From NCBI RefSeq assembly GCF_002994745.2, contig NC_037090.1, forward strand, positions 14,186,001 to 14,250,000: a stretch of DNA of 64,000 nucleotides. Direction: 5' to 3'. Source of the stretch: Rosa chinensis (lineage: Eukaryota; Streptophyta; Magnoliopsida; Rosales; Rosaceae). The position numbers were made by a program, and so were the translations under genes. Below the pieces are notes generated by a model. That model worked only from the letters and a program-made list of their open reading frames with translations, had not been told where the DNA came from and made no database searches. Shown here piece by piece: positions 23,870-35,803 of the stretch (positions are counted from its first letter, which is position 1; every line of letters starts with the position of its first letter).

Positions 23870-26800
23870 ATGGGCGTGGCTTCCGTCATCCACAACGGCG
23901 TTCGCATTCCTCTCAAATTCAACTCCGACCTTCCTAGGGTTTCATCGCGATCCCCAGCCCCAAAATGGAGCAGACCTCACTCCATTCACCATCTTGTTCT
24001 TCGCCTCCGCACAGGTCCCTCTCTCCTCTATCCTTCAGTTTGCTGTTTCTAGCTGACTGTCTGATACTCATCGCCGATCGGTATTCGTTGAATTTGAATT
24101 GCAGGTGGTGGTCGTGGTCGACAGTCTGTGCCAATCGTGTGTTCTAGAGCAACTGAGCAGGACGATGATGTATTTACTTCAGGTAACTTTTATCATTCTC
24201 CATTCATGAACAAAATTTACCAGATCATGTGACTGAAAATCGTAAAATTTCACTCAAATTATGGATCTTTATGTGGTTTATATGAAAAGTCGTGTTGATT
24301 TTGCAGAAGGCGAGAGGATTGATCCTCAGTCATATGATGGCATTAGTAATGTGGACACTTCTCACACTTCCACTCCGGATAAATCTAAGGGAGCTGAAGC
24401 TTATGTTACTTCTGTAAGAACTGTAGCTTTTTGGGTGAGCATCTTTTAGCTTAATTGCAAAATTGTTGATGTCGAGGGTGCTGATCAATGTTGGTGTTAA
24501 TTGTCTTTAGGTGTGTGCAGCGGTAGCATTTGGAGTTGGTGTGGGTTTTAAAGACGGTGTTGGCAAGGCAACCGAGTTTTTTGCCGGGTATGAAGAAATG
24601 TGTGGTTTATGATCTTGTTAGTAGCTGATAGAAAGTTGAGCTCTCTTTATTTTCTAAACAATTAGTCATTTGACTACCTTAGTAGGTGAAAACATATCTA
24701 GTGTTTAATTCAAAAGAATAGGGAACAAGCAGTTTGATCTGGTGATAGTTTTCATCTGACTGCATGGTTTGTGTATTGTGTTTGTCTGTGAGTCTACATG
24801 TTATTATCATTTGCTGCATCTACTGAGTGTTGGGACTTTTTCAGGTATTTACTGGAGCAAAGTTTGTCAGTGGATAACTTGTTTGTGTTTGTTCTGATTT
24901 TCAAGTACTTCAAAGTGCCACTTATGTATCAGGTCTTTTGTAATCCTTTTAGGATTCTAATTTGTGTTCCATATGTTCTCAAAATTTCTACGTAGGTGTT
25001 GTTTTTGAAGGAATTGTGAATAGTTTGCTCGTTTGACTACAGGGTCGTGTTCTTTCATATGGTATTGCTGGTGCAATCATCTTTCGGTTGACATTAATAC
25101 TACTCGGAACAGTCACACTCCAGGTTAATATAACTCCTCTGTGTGAGTGTGTTTGCCTATCTGTGCTGGTTTCTGGTTTGTATTTCTCTTTCTGAAATGA
25201 TCTGCTGTGTTGTTTTTCTAGAGGTTTGAGGCAGTAAATCTTTTCCTCGCTGCAATACTACTTTACTCATCCTTCAAGGTATATATTCTTTGCTCTGAAA
25301 ATGGTGTGGTATTTGTTATCTGAGATTAGTTTTTGAGTTAGAGATCCACTTTTGCACTTAGAGACTAGGGTGTCTCTGAAGATTTGATTAAGAACCTGAT
25401 AGTTGGCTAAGGTGGTTCCATGAATATGGTTCTGTAAACCTAGTTTCGTTTTTGATTTATCTTGAAAACCATTTCCACCTTGCACACAAAAATGAGGACA
25501 ATGAGATAGGAACTTGATTCACAACATCTGATCTTTAGGTGCTTCAGTCTGTCACTATAGGACTATATCTTTGTAATATCCTTGCTCATTTTATTGCGAG
25601 TCCATTTTTCATCAAAGAAATGCAGATGTAGGTTCTCACGATGTTTATTTTGTTGTTCTAGTTATTTTCCAGTGAAGAAGATGACACTGATCTATCTGAC
25701 AACTTTGTTGTGAAGACATGCCAGAAATTTATCCCTGTCACCGGTAATGATTTGGCTGCGTATATAATTCATTTATATAGTTGAATTGTTGTTTTCTGAT
25801 TATGTGTACGCAATTAAAACTATATCACAATTAGATAGTTTTAAGATAATTGGGGGCCTTGGCCTTGGGGATAAGCCATATGTTGCTTAAGCTTATTTTG
25901 AACTCAATATGAGTATATAAGGTTCAGCACAACCATAAAATATAAGTCTAGGAGTTCATGCTTAGGATGAACACTTTTCTTTGTCAAGAATTTCCTCACT
26001 TGATTTTTCTTCTAAATAATAATAAGAAAGTGCAATTCACAGACTGATCCTCCTGCAAGTCTACATGTTGCTTTCTATCCCTTTGGTAGATTGTGATTAG
26101 AGCTAGCAATTTATTTGCATAGTTTGATCACACTTTGCATCAATCTCTCTTTCTGCTATATGACCTAAATTTTGATGTGTATGTATGTTTGAATTTTTGC
26201 AGCTGCTTATGATGGCAATCGATTTTTTACAATTCAAGAGGGTGTGTGGAAGGTAAGTTGATTAGGTATTATAATGGTACACTATTTTATTGCATAGACT
26301 AATTTACGAGTTTCTCTGGATGACTGGCTAAATATGCCGACATTGTCTGTCTCCAATACTGGCATCAGTTTATGTGTTAAATTAATGGGCACTTGATCTC
26401 TAACAGGTGTCAAACATTTTGGGCAGGCCACACCTTTACTTCTCACGGTAGCAGTTATTGAGCTCAGTGATATAGCATTCGCTGTATGTTCTCTCAACCG
26501 ATAACTAAAGTTATGTATTATGCACATATCTAAAATGTGTATTGGCATTGTTACTTAATGTTATAATGTAAATGTTATTGATACTTCACTTTTCTGTAGG
26601 TCGACTCTATACCAGCAGTTTTTGGAATTACTCGGGATCCTTTCATAGTTTTCACTTCTAATCTATTTGCCATCGTAGGTAATTCTTGTCAAATGTAGGT
26701 TTAATCAACCATATTTCTGGAAAATATATATCTAAGCTTGTGTTGAATTATTAAATACTCTTATCTCAGGATGTGCATGTGCATGTGTAGAAGATGATAC

Positions 26801-27358
26801 TGACCCTATTTCCTTCTAATTTAGGTTTAAGGTCGCTTTACACACTCATTTCTGAGGGTATGGCAGACTTGGAGTATTTACAGGTGCACACTGATTTCTA
26901 GTGCTTTCTAGTTTTTGCACACTGTGTGGCTAATGATCATCTATCTGTTGAAGACAATCATTACAGACCCTGTTTCCTCTCCTATGTGCTAGCTTGAAAT
27001 GAGATAATATGAACACGTGGTCATTTCATTTGATCCAACTTATAGTTAATGTGGAATTGCATCTTACTTGAATTTCTTATTTCCTTTGAAAAATAATAAG
27101 GTTTGTTGCTTTTTTGATTCTTTCATTTCAGCCATCAATCGGTGTTGTTCTGGGCTTTATTGGGTGTAAAATGATCCTGGATTTTTTTGGTGGGTGTTTC
27201 AAGCACTATTGTTTTTATACATAATCTTCACTACATCCGAAGCTTAGTTTCTCAACTCTTTCACAGGGTTCCACATATCAACAGAGGTGTCTCTCGGTTT
27301 TGTAGCTACAAGTCTTAGCACTGGGGTGCTATTAAGTCTAATGAAGAAATCTGACTAG
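23870..27358 (+). CDS. TERC: Chloroplast thylakoid TerC-family membrane protein, 14 exons
   Basis: Exons 23870-24014, 24105-24182, 24307-24434, 24511-24587, 24845-24932, 25043-25123, 25222-25278, 25662-25743, 26203-26252, 26427-26483, 26600-26678, 26825-26883, 27132-27189 and 27267-27358 join without frame break to 376 aa. The Ser/Arg-rich N-terminus ([20 protein letters not shown]) looks like a chloroplast transit peptide. The mature part has the TerC fold: several hydrophobic helices with [40 protein letters not shown] and GLRSLYTLI, whose acidic residues within membrane segments are typical of the family. Arabidopsis TERC (PDE149) is needed for thylakoid formation and insertion of thylakoid membrane proteins. 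Function is by homology. A GT after GAGCAG at about 27388 suggests an intron in the 3' UTR. Confidence 0.93.
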
Positions 27359-28176
27359 CTTATGAAGTAATTCAAGCTCAGAGCAGGTAACATATTTTTG
27401 TACTTTGCTATATTTGCCTGCATTTCTCTATTGAGAATAGCAATTGCAATTGCCGTTGTTAACTTCGAAAAACGGGATTTTAATAATGAATGCATTAGAT
27501 AGGTAGAATCTAGAATTATATCATTTAATTCTGGAAAGTAATCTTGATCGAGTGTGCTTGTATTGGTCAAGAAAGAAAAGAGTTTTGTTGAGGGTTTCTC
27601 CCAAGGCGAGGGAAATAAATTCAAATTTCAGCCGTAAGATTCTGAAATTTTTACGTTACATGTAATGCTATTCTTTTTGTGATAGTGTAAGGAATACGCA
27701 GATGGGAAACATGTGAGGTTCAAGTTCGAAGGAAGTCTTGGAATGGGTTTGCCGTGGGTGATACGGAGACTGAAAATTCCTCTTCATCCAACAACGACAA
27801 ACCAATAACGCTGTGTCATCAATTGATTAATTATATAAGCTGGGTGAATGAAGTCATTCAGTTTTGTAAATTTGGTTGTAATGAGAAACAGAGGAATGGT
27901 AGAAAATCTCTTAGATTGATGTACAGTAGCAAGTTATACAGTAATTCTTTTGACCAAATTATTCTTCGTTCTTTTTTGGCTGAAGCTGATTTGCTCTTGC
28001 CTCTTGTTCACTGGTTCAAAATCGACTCTTCTGGGTTTCCAATCACACCATCTTTCCTATTCTGATGATGGTGGAAGCTTCATTATACAACCCTCTATAT
28101 AACAAAATTCCAATAAATCATATGATTATAAAACCACAAAAAATAAAAATAAAAATTATAATTTTTCAAGAGACAT
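27359..28176 (+). other. TERC 3' region with one small unassigned ORF
   Basis: Likely TERC 3' UTR and spacer. A 103-aa open frame at 27754-28065 (MGDTETENSSSSNNDKPITL) has no domain I know and may lie wholly in untranslated sequence. Confidence 0.4.
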
Positions 28177-29723
28177 ATGTGTGTCTATTGCCACTCTATT
28201 ATTTTCTTTGTTCACTTAACTTTTTTTTTTTTTTAATAGAAATTGATATCATTAGAATCAATAGCCGGCATTCAGCCAATAGCTAGAGTCTAGCTGCACT
28301 TACAGAAAGATAGCCGGCAAGAAAATCCGGAAACCCTAATCTAAGTTACGCAAACTCATTACAAGTCAAAGATAAGCTTGCTATAATGAGCGAACTTATA
28401 AACAAAGAAACTCCATGTCTTCTAGGGCAAAATCATATTCTAGCATCCCATTAGCCAATCACGCAATTGTGGTACCAATAGAAAACCACATCCTAGCCAA
28501 CAAATAGGAGCAAACTCCTTATCCATAAGCAGCTCGAAAGCCAATCTGATTTCAGATAATTACCAACTCCAGCAGAAGTTATGATCTGAAAACGATTGAT
28601 CCTGGACTATATACTAACCCAGATGCCCAAGAAGGTCCAGCTCTTAGGCCAGACCCACCTTTATCACGAAGTGACAAGTGAGGGTGGCAAGACACCCTCC
28701 TTAAAAACCCAAGAATTAAGGCCCAACAACTCGGATCTGAGCCAAGGCCTAAAGACCCCACAGCCCAAATCCGACAAAATAGAGCAGAAGCCCAAGGCCG
28801 CTCTATTATCGCCTCCGTCACCATTCTGTCTGGCGGCCGGTCTTGCCAGTAGCCCATCAAGCGCCAAAAAGTAACTCTGCTGTCTTTGCAAACACAGATC
28901 AACAACGCAATCTAAGCCCAAAATTGGCCAGAGTTCAATCACCCGCAGACCCCACCGATCGGAATTGCTACGCCGTCTCCTGATTGGGATCGACCTCCGC
29001 AACAGATTGATGTCAACCCCAACCGATCGACGCTCCGATGTCGCTGCTTTGCCTGTCGCTGATACTCTGGAGAATCTTGCACCTCCCTTCGCAAAACCCA
29101 CCTTACAACCACTGACAGTCTTGAAACCAGAGCCGCCGCAACTCGTCAACCACTGTGTGGCGACGCTGGACCCGGCGTGAATCCGCCGCAAGACTAGGGT
29201 GTCGCTCTCGCTCTCCCCCTCCACTTGACAAAAAAACTAATGATTGGACATGATTGATTAAATTTCTACGTCTATTTTGTTCACTTTACTTGCTCATTAC
29301 ATCATATATTTTAGTTTCAATTATTAAATTTATTTATCAAATCTATTTCTTTTAAAAAAAAATATTCTTATATGAATATTCAATTAAAAATGATTTTTTT
29401 TTAAACAAGAATCACTCATTTGATTATACCAATAAAAGAAATAGAATATATTAAACTTTTGTAATAAAATCACAATCTATTTTTTAGTTTTTTTATTTAT
29501 TTCAGTTTCAATGTTCTATTTCAATCCATATAAAAAAATTAGTAAGTTAACAATTATGAAGAGATTGTTTTTTGTTTCATGTTTTAAATTTTTACTTTCG
29601 GCATTCACAAATGGATAGCAAAAATTTTGATTATTAGTCATTTTGCACCTTGATAATATCTTCAATAATTCAAATGTTTATAGAGTGAATTAAGAAAATA
29701 GTAAGATGGCAATAATCGCACCC
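28177..29723. mobile_element. Old MITE of the GGGTGCGGCTATTG family, split by a retroposon
   Basis: The left end (GTGTCTATTGCCACTCTATT) and right end (GATGGCAATAATCGCACCC) are degenerate versions of the inverted termini of the MULE MITE at 41076-46974. The body around 29276-29560 (ACTTGCTCATTAC, CACTCATTTGATTATACC) matches that family too. A poly(A)-tailed element interrupts it at 28220-29275. Boundaries are approximate and no clear TSD survives. The left break of the segmental duplication falls within this copy. Confidence 0.6.
28220..29275 (-). mobile_element. Poly(A)-tailed non-LTR retroposon, 5' GC-rich part
   Basis: Read on the minus strand, the element begins with a GC-rich section (open frame 29224-28664, MEGESESDTLVLRRIHAGSS, no recognised domain) and ends in a 14-nt A run at 28220-28233 (T on the plus strand). 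Similar words flank it, TTTGTTCACTTAAC just left and TTTGTTCACTTTAC just right, consistent with a TSD inside the host MITE. Without any reverse transcriptase it is either a deleted LINE or a SINE-like element. The 5' edge is uncertain by tens of bases. Confidence 0.5.
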
Positions 29724-29737
29724 ATAAAATGTATACT

Positions 29738-30114
29738 AAGAGCATCTTTAGCAATGCTAGCCATTTTTTAGTCAAATTTTAGCCAAAGTAGCTAAAAAGT
29801 TATTTTGGCTAGCCACTTTAGAAATACGTTTGTATCAGTGCTCTCTATTTTAACTAGTTTTAAATTTATATTATATTTTAAGTGAATATTAAATAGTTTA
29901 AATGTATTTATCAATTACATAAAATAACTCAAAATGACTGTATTAAATTATAGAGAGCCTCATCTCGCTCTCTATATTTATGAGCGAGATAGCTAAAAGT
30001 TATAATGGAAAGTCACTTAGGAGTCTGGTGCAGCTGCTAAAATATATCAAAAGCTAAACATGCTCTATAAAATAGCTAAGAAGTTAAAATAAAGAGTCTG
30101 CTAAATATGCTCTT
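29738..30114. mobile_element. 377-bp MITE with AAGAGCAT termini
   Basis: Ends are inverted: AAGAGCATCTTTAGCA at 29738 and its near-complement TGCTAAATATGCTCTT ending 30114. The interior is rich in GCTAGCC and TAGCTAA words and contains no ORF. Unit 2 lacks it at the matching place (about 47478), so it inserted after the duplication or was lost there together with neighbouring sequence. A TSD is not clear. Confidence 0.7.
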
Positions 30115-30243
30115 GCCAAGATATGTTATCACCATACAAGTAGCCAAGTTGTTTATGATGACCTAACTTGTTTTTTTTTTTAAGAGAAATACAGTTCTCT
30201 CTTAGTTTGAATATAGAATAACTCTTCGGCCACATTCACCCCC

Positions 30244-30507
30244 TTACGTCACAATAGAGTAGAAGCCTGGTTGACTACTAGTATTAAAACTCATTTTTGC
30301 TGAAAATGTAATGTAATAGACAATTATAATTCAGCTTTCTCTGTCCACCGTATGATCAATACAAAAATTCCAAATAAACGGCTTAAGATAAGAACCACAC
30401 AACCTTATCATAAAATTGGAAACACGTAAGTACTTGCGCGCCGTTTCAGAACGTTACGTCAGTGCTCACTTCACACTGATCGTGTTAAATCCCAGTCCCC
30501 TATAAAA
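30244..30507 (+). promoter_or_regulatory. GST copy 1 promoter: two TTACGTCA motifs and TATA box
   Basis: TTACGTCA (reverse complement TGACGTAA) occurs at 30244-30251 and 30454-30461, and TATAAAA at 30501-30507. TGACG words are the core of as-1-type elements bound by TGA bZIP factors, which are known to control many plant GST genes. Here the two copies are about 200 bp apart, not in the classic close pair, so regulation by them is inference. Confidence 0.5.
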
Positions 30508-30608
30508 AGGATCACGCACTCCAAACATTCCCGACATTGGTCACCTAATTCCAATTTCAAAAGGAAAGCTTAACTCGACTCTCTGCAAAACCATCATCAT
30601 CATCACTC

Positions 30609-31988
30609 ATGGCTTACACGTACGATTTCTCACCTTTTGATTCATTTTAGCTTCTGGGTTTATCTGACGTTGTGTTATTTTTGTTGCTGACATTGCTTCT
30701 GGGGTTTTGGGTTTTACAGTCAGGAGGTTCTTCCCACACCCTTGGATGCCACTTCCAACCCACCCCCTCTCTTTGATGGCACTACAAGGTTTACCTTAAT
30801 TCACTCAAATTTGAAATTTGGGTTCCCTCTCTGTTTTTTTTTGTTTTTTTTTGTTTTTGTTTTAATGCTTCAATTTCACTGTGTGATCTGCTATTCCATG
30901 TGTTTATGTATTTGTTTTGTTTTTTGAAGGTTGTATACATATTACTCATGCCCATTTGCACAGAGGGTGTGGATCACTAGGAATTATAAGGTTGGTTAAT
31001 CTCTCTTTTTCACACTCTTATAGTTTGGGAATGTCGACAAGTAGCCGGATTCTATATTTGGCTTATTTTTCGTTTTGTGGAATTTGTGATGTGCAGGGTT
31101 TACAAGATCAGATTAAGTTGGTTCCTATAAATCTCCAAAACAGGCCTGCTTGGTACAAGGAAAAGGTCTACCCTGAGAATAAGGTAATGTGTTTGAACAA
31201 TTTAGCTATGTTCTTGTTTGTCATTGAGTATATGTTGTTGCAGATTGGGTGAAGCTGTTTAAATTTCTTGAATGATTATCCGCAGGTGCCAGCGCTGGAG
31301 CACAATGGAAAGATCATAGGGGAGAGTCTTGATCTGATCAAATATGTAGATAGTAACTTTGAAGGGCCTTCACTTTTCCCCAAAGTAAGATATATGCCCA
31401 GTTTAACTATGCATTGATAACCTGTCTCTGGCTCTTAAAAAGTTGACCAAACTGATGCTGTGAAATCATTTTTAGGACCCTGAGAAAGCAAAGTTTGGTG
31501 AGGAATTAATATCACATGTCGGCACCTTCACCGGGGCTTTGTATACTGCATTCAAAGCAAATGAGACAGTTAAACAAGCTGGTAAGGATCCTAATGTTCT
31601 CCCATTAGGGACTGCTTTTCTTGATAAATTTACTCTGACCAAAAATGGTTCCCTGCATCAGATGCTCAGTTTGATTACCTGGAAAATGCTCTGAAAAAAT
31701 TTGACGATGGGCCATTTTTCCTGGGTCAGTTCAGTTTGGTAAGTTGAATGTGCAATTATGTATTATGAAATTGTAGAATCTTTATGCCCTTTTAGCAATG
31801 TGGTGACCAATTCAGTGGTTAAGTGATGGTTTGAGTCTTCTGATAGAAATATGTTTTCTTTAGGCGGACATAGCCTATATCCCATTTGTTGAGAGATTCC
31901 AAAGCTTCTTATCGGAGGTGTGGAAATATGATATCGCAGCTGGCAGGCCTAAACTAGCGGCATGGTTGGAGGTACACTAAAACCCATA

Positions 31989-32040
<52 letters not shown>

Positions 32041-32545
32041 TTATATAAAATAGAAAGTTATGAACTTTTGTAGCTATTTGTTATATAAGAAATTTGAATA
32101 GTTGCTTGAAGTAGCTTAGGACATTGCACTAAGTTACAGAATAATGGTCCTTTGTTGTAGTGTAAGTAGAGCAAAGATGCAGCAATTTCTCATGAAACCA
32201 AACAAGCTTCTTTTCTTTTTCCTGCAGCAATTTCAGTCATTTGTTATCTCAAACATGGAATTAATTAGAGAGACAAAACCTATCAATCGTACTTTTGGTT
32301 TCAGATTGTGGTTAATTTGATGTTTATATCCTTCTGCAGGAAATCAACAAGATTGATGCTTATAAGGTAACCAAAACTGATCCAAAAGAGCTAGTTGGAT
32401 TCTACAAGAAGCGCTTCTTGGTACGATCCCTTTTGGCCAATCAAACTACCATGTTCATGATCTTTCTTTCTTTATATCACAGTGATGTAACAAGCCGTTT
32501 CTGACATCTCAAGAAAAATGTTTATTATTGCAGGAGCAACAGTGA
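30609..32545 (+). CDS. GSTL3: Lambda-class glutathione S-transferase, copy 1
   Basis: Ten exons join in frame to 236 aa: 30609-30619, 30720-30788, 30930-30990, 31097-31183, 31286-31384, 31476-31581, 31662-31738, 31864-31971, 32340-32420 and 32534-32545. The thioredoxin-like domain holds RLYTYYSCPFAQRVWITRNY; the Cys at position 34 in CPFAQR is the catalytic residue that sets lambda GSTs apart from Ser-type plant GSTs. ENKVPALEHNGKIIGESLDLIKY forms the glutathione-binding VP and ES motifs. The helical C-terminal domain includes FFLGQFSLADIAYIPFVERF. Lambda GSTs act as cytosolic or plastid thiol transferases, including deglutathionylation of flavonol conjugates. The first exon, only 11 nt, is the least certain. 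The exact paralogue number (L1-L3, also called IN2-1-like) is not settled by sequence alone. Confidence 0.9.
31990..32037. repeat. (AT)n microsatellite in GST copy 1 intron 8
   Basis: About 48 bp of pure AT repeat, just after the exon 8 donor. The equivalent tract in copy 2 (about 50409-50448) is shorter, so the locus has changed length since duplication. Confidence 0.9.
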
Positions 32546-33984
32546 ATGTGAGAAGAAGTGCTTCATATATGGTATAAATAAGTGGGCTCAGAGCCTCAGA
32601 TGCTATGGAGAATGTATGCCAGTCCAGATATATTATGTTTGTGTATGCATATGTTTAGGTAGGTATGGACTTGTCTGGATCTGAATGTGTAAGCTTGCCT
32701 TGGTTGTTAAAATAAAATTCAGGTCACTTAGTATTGTACTGTTGATACGTTCACAAAAATTATTATTTGTTTTCTGAAAATTAGTATTGATATCAAAAAA
32801 GTAAAAAGTAAGAGATAAAGGTACAATATGACCATAAAATATGAGAAGAATATTCAGTCTACACTTTCATTGTCAAAATTCAAAGCGAAAAATTCAATTT
32901 CATAGCTCAACAGAGTAACAACCATTACGCAAGGATGTTAGCTACCTTCCCAAACTGAAGTTTAGAGATTTCTAATGATCAGTAGAAGTACATCAGCTTC
33001 ATCTGGTCCACACTATTGCTAGATCAAGAGACTTCATTAATCTTGCTATGGCAATTGTACATCCAGAAACCCCTACAACAGATTCAAGAAAAATTCATTC
33101 ATTCCCTTTCTTCTGCCAAGTGATGAGATAGAATCATAGAATCAAGTACATGTAAAAACTAAACTTCATTTAACCATAGAGCGTATATAATTCTTGCCAG
33201 TTAAGACATTAATTCTTTATGACCAAAAAAAAAAAGACATTAATTATACGACGGCCTACGTTTGGAGAGGCTTGAATAAATTTGCGTTGCATCTAAATGG
33301 CCTCATAGCATCTTATATTACACACATCAACCATCAACCATCAACCATTTAAGCTCTAGCAAGTAACCTCATTAACAAAGGCATCAAATCAATCCCAGAC
33401 TGATTTTCTGACAAATAAAGGGGATATTTAGAAAACTTTCCAACAAATCAATTGTCGTCCATGTTCAATGAACCAGCGCAAGCCTGAAGCAGAAACTAAA
33501 CAAATAAATCATTTTTGAAGGCTCATATCAGAGCAGAGTGAGAACGAGGAGTCAAAACTGCACTTGGATGCACAAAAAGAGGTATATTCTTCTTCATCTT
33601 TCTGTTGGGTTTTGAATCTTTCGACCTTCTTTTCCATTCCATGATAGATAATCATCAAGCCAAACTTCAAAAAATTATAACTTAACCACAGAGCCCAAGC
33701 AATCAGAACCGAAACAGTTGATTCATTCTCTGTGCCAAACTAGACTCTCTTAAGAGCAAGATGAAGTATACCCTAGCAGGCCAAACAGTGAAAAGGTGAT
33801 ATAGAACTCCTACCTTAGCAGACAATACACTGGTCAAAAGGCCAGTCAAGCCTTAACATGCATATATGGCATAAGAAAAGGGTAAAAAGGAAGTCAATTT
33901 CTTCGTAAAGAAGATCGAAAGTAAAAGTGAGGAATACCTAACAAGCATGTGACTGCAAAGAGCAAATTAACATTCCTCTTCATT
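32546..33984. other. Spacer between GST copy 1 and F-box copy 1
   Basis: This aligns throughout with 50970-52330 of unit 2. No independent gene is visible. It contains the micro-insertion at 33203-33245. The GST and F-box genes converge here. Confidence 0.55.
33203..33245 (+). mobile_element. Micro-retroinsertion with 12-bp TSD; empty site present in unit 2
   Basis: AAGACATTAATT is repeated at 33203-33214 and 33234-33245 around a 19-nt insert, CTTTATGACC plus nine A residues. Unit 2 of the segmental duplication has one copy of AAGACATTAATT (about 51620-51631) and no insert. The unoccupied site confirms a post-duplication insertion and not a chance repeat. Confidence 0.88.
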
Positions 33985-35368
33985 TCAGCTTTGTAAGGAC
34001 TTGTGATGGGTTTTGAGTATCTTGACCTGCTGCTCTTTCTGTTCCACGCCATGGTAATCTTCAATCGAAAGTAGACTCTCTTCATATTGAATCATGTGAA
34101 CGTGATCTTGCTCAATTATATACCTCCCATTTGCCTCTCCTTTATCATCAAACCTCATCAATATGGTGTTGTAGACACCCCAAACCTTGATAATTATACT
34201 AAGGGAAAATTTCGCAAACAGTACACCAAGTAAAGTTCTAAGGGCATAATGAACATTTTAGTGTCAAAAATCGACGTCGTGTACTGATAGTGGGTCGAGT
34301 TTCAGATTTCGTGTACTGAAATGTTTGTTTTGAAACTTTGTGCATAAGAATTATTAGTGGCCTTTACTTGGTGTACTATTTGCGAAATTTTCCCTTATAC
34401 TATGTTCCCCAATAAATGGTGTTAGGTATGGCGCCCAGGGCCCAATCGGATTGGAGAACTTTAAGTAAAAGAGGTCAGTCCAGGAGTCACTCACATCATC
34501 CTCTCTCATGACCCATAATGTAATGCTGCCATAATATGATATTCGAGATACGTACAGACAGGCATCCTCCGAGAGACACCCCAAGATGGCTGGTGGTATA
34601 ATTACAAACATCATCGAAATTAGGCAGTCGCATACTCCGGAACTCTTCCTTAACCAGATCAAAAGCAACTATTCCGCCTTTTCTGTATATCCAATGAAGT
34701 GCATGATTTGAAACAGTCCCCTGACCATCGAATAATTAATCGTATGATTGAGGTCGGGGTTCAATCCTTTTCCAAGCGTGAGCTTTTACTGAGAACATCT
34801 TGGCCTCAACCTCACTAAAGTGCTGATCATGACGGTGGTACACATTTTCGGAGGCTACGAAAACTTTGTAGTTGTCAGTAGCCGGCAGATAGCCAACACC
34901 ATAGCAGGGTGGGAACCAGAAATCAGGATTTTTTGCGGTAAAACCAGGGTCTGGTAGTTCCTTCAGCATTCCGGTTGATGGGTTACAGATGTAAAATTTA
35001 TCGGGAAATTTATCACATCCTGTTATAATAAATAGCAATCCATTGCAGGACCCCAGTAGGCTGACAAAACAGCCCTCTTTCTGGCAACGGAAATTCAGAC
35101 TTCTAGACGAACAGGTGTCCCCAAATGACGGCTTTTCCAAGTCTAGAAATTCGATACGAGGGGTGGCGTGTGACGAGAGGAGGAGGAGTCTCTGAGTTAG
35201 GGATTTCTGCTCACAAGCTGCTTTGTATTGAGATTTGGCGAATATGGGGTCGGACAATATAATGAAACGGAAGCGTTTCGAAACGCAAGTGAATCGGATC
35301 AAGGATTTTACGGGAAGCCAAGAGAGGATAGTCACTATAATATCTTCGGGTAGGTCTGTTTCCGCCAT
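33985..35368 (-). pseudogene. F-box protein gene copy 1, disrupted by nonsense change and MITE
   Basis: The minus-strand frame starts at 35368 with an F-box (LPEDIIVTILSWLPVKSLIR), followed by an F-box-associated region with FYICNPSTGMLKELPDPGF and GVGYLPATDNYKVFVAS, as in the plant FBA/CPR1-like family. F-box proteins recruit substrates to SCF ubiquitin ligases through SKP1 binding. After 210 codons, TAA at 34736-34738 replaces the CAA seen in copy 2 (QSYD*LFDGQG versus QSYDQLFDGQG). Further downstream a 192-bp MULE MITE (34203-34394) is inserted into the coding sequence. The equivalent of the normal stop is at 33985. The N-terminal 210 residues would still be produced if transcribed, so a truncated protein cannot be excluded. 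Confidence 0.85.
34194..34403. mobile_element. 192-bp MULE-type MITE in F-box copy 1
   Basis: The element 34203-34394 has near-perfect TIRs opening GGGAAAATTTCGCAAA, with ACACCAAGTAAAG further in. The 9-bp TSD TTATACTA(A/T) flanks it at 34194-34202 and 34395-34403. F-box copy 2 at about 52553-52561 has the single unoccupied TTATACTAT, proving the boundaries. Confidence 0.9.
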
Positions 35369-35803
35369 TGCACTATGGATATGGAGACGAGATCGACGAA
35401 GATGTAGCTAGGGTTTTCATATATTTGAGAGAAGAGGGAGGACACGGAACGCTGCCGTCTGGGTCATTAAGATTGTGATGCTAGGTAATCAGTAGCTAGC
35501 TTGGATAACAAGTATGCAAGTGTGTAACAAGTTTGTTTCTTTCCGTTTAAATTTATTTTGATCCTCTCTTCTCGTCTTCTTTCCTAGTTCTTCACAATCT
35601 CAAATTCTTATTTGAGGCTTCTAACCTTGAGACACAAACAAGGCATATTCATCAACCTTACTAGAGTTTAATTCCATGGTCAGATTCATGTTTGCTTTGG
35701 TTAAGAGATTCAAAATCGAGTGATCAATGATACGTACATCACAGGACTAACTGAGCATAAAATAAACAAATAATTCTCAAATGCATGAGTGAACACACTG
35801 GCA
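35369..35803. other. Upstream flank of F-box copy 1
   Basis: Promoter-side spacer matching 53482-53902 in unit 2. No gene or defined element is seen. Confidence 0.5.

Noticed and set aside
28664..29224. 186-aa minus-strand frame as a host gene
   Set aside because: It lies within a poly(A)-tailed, TSD-flanked element and has no known domain, so it is treated as retroposon sequence.
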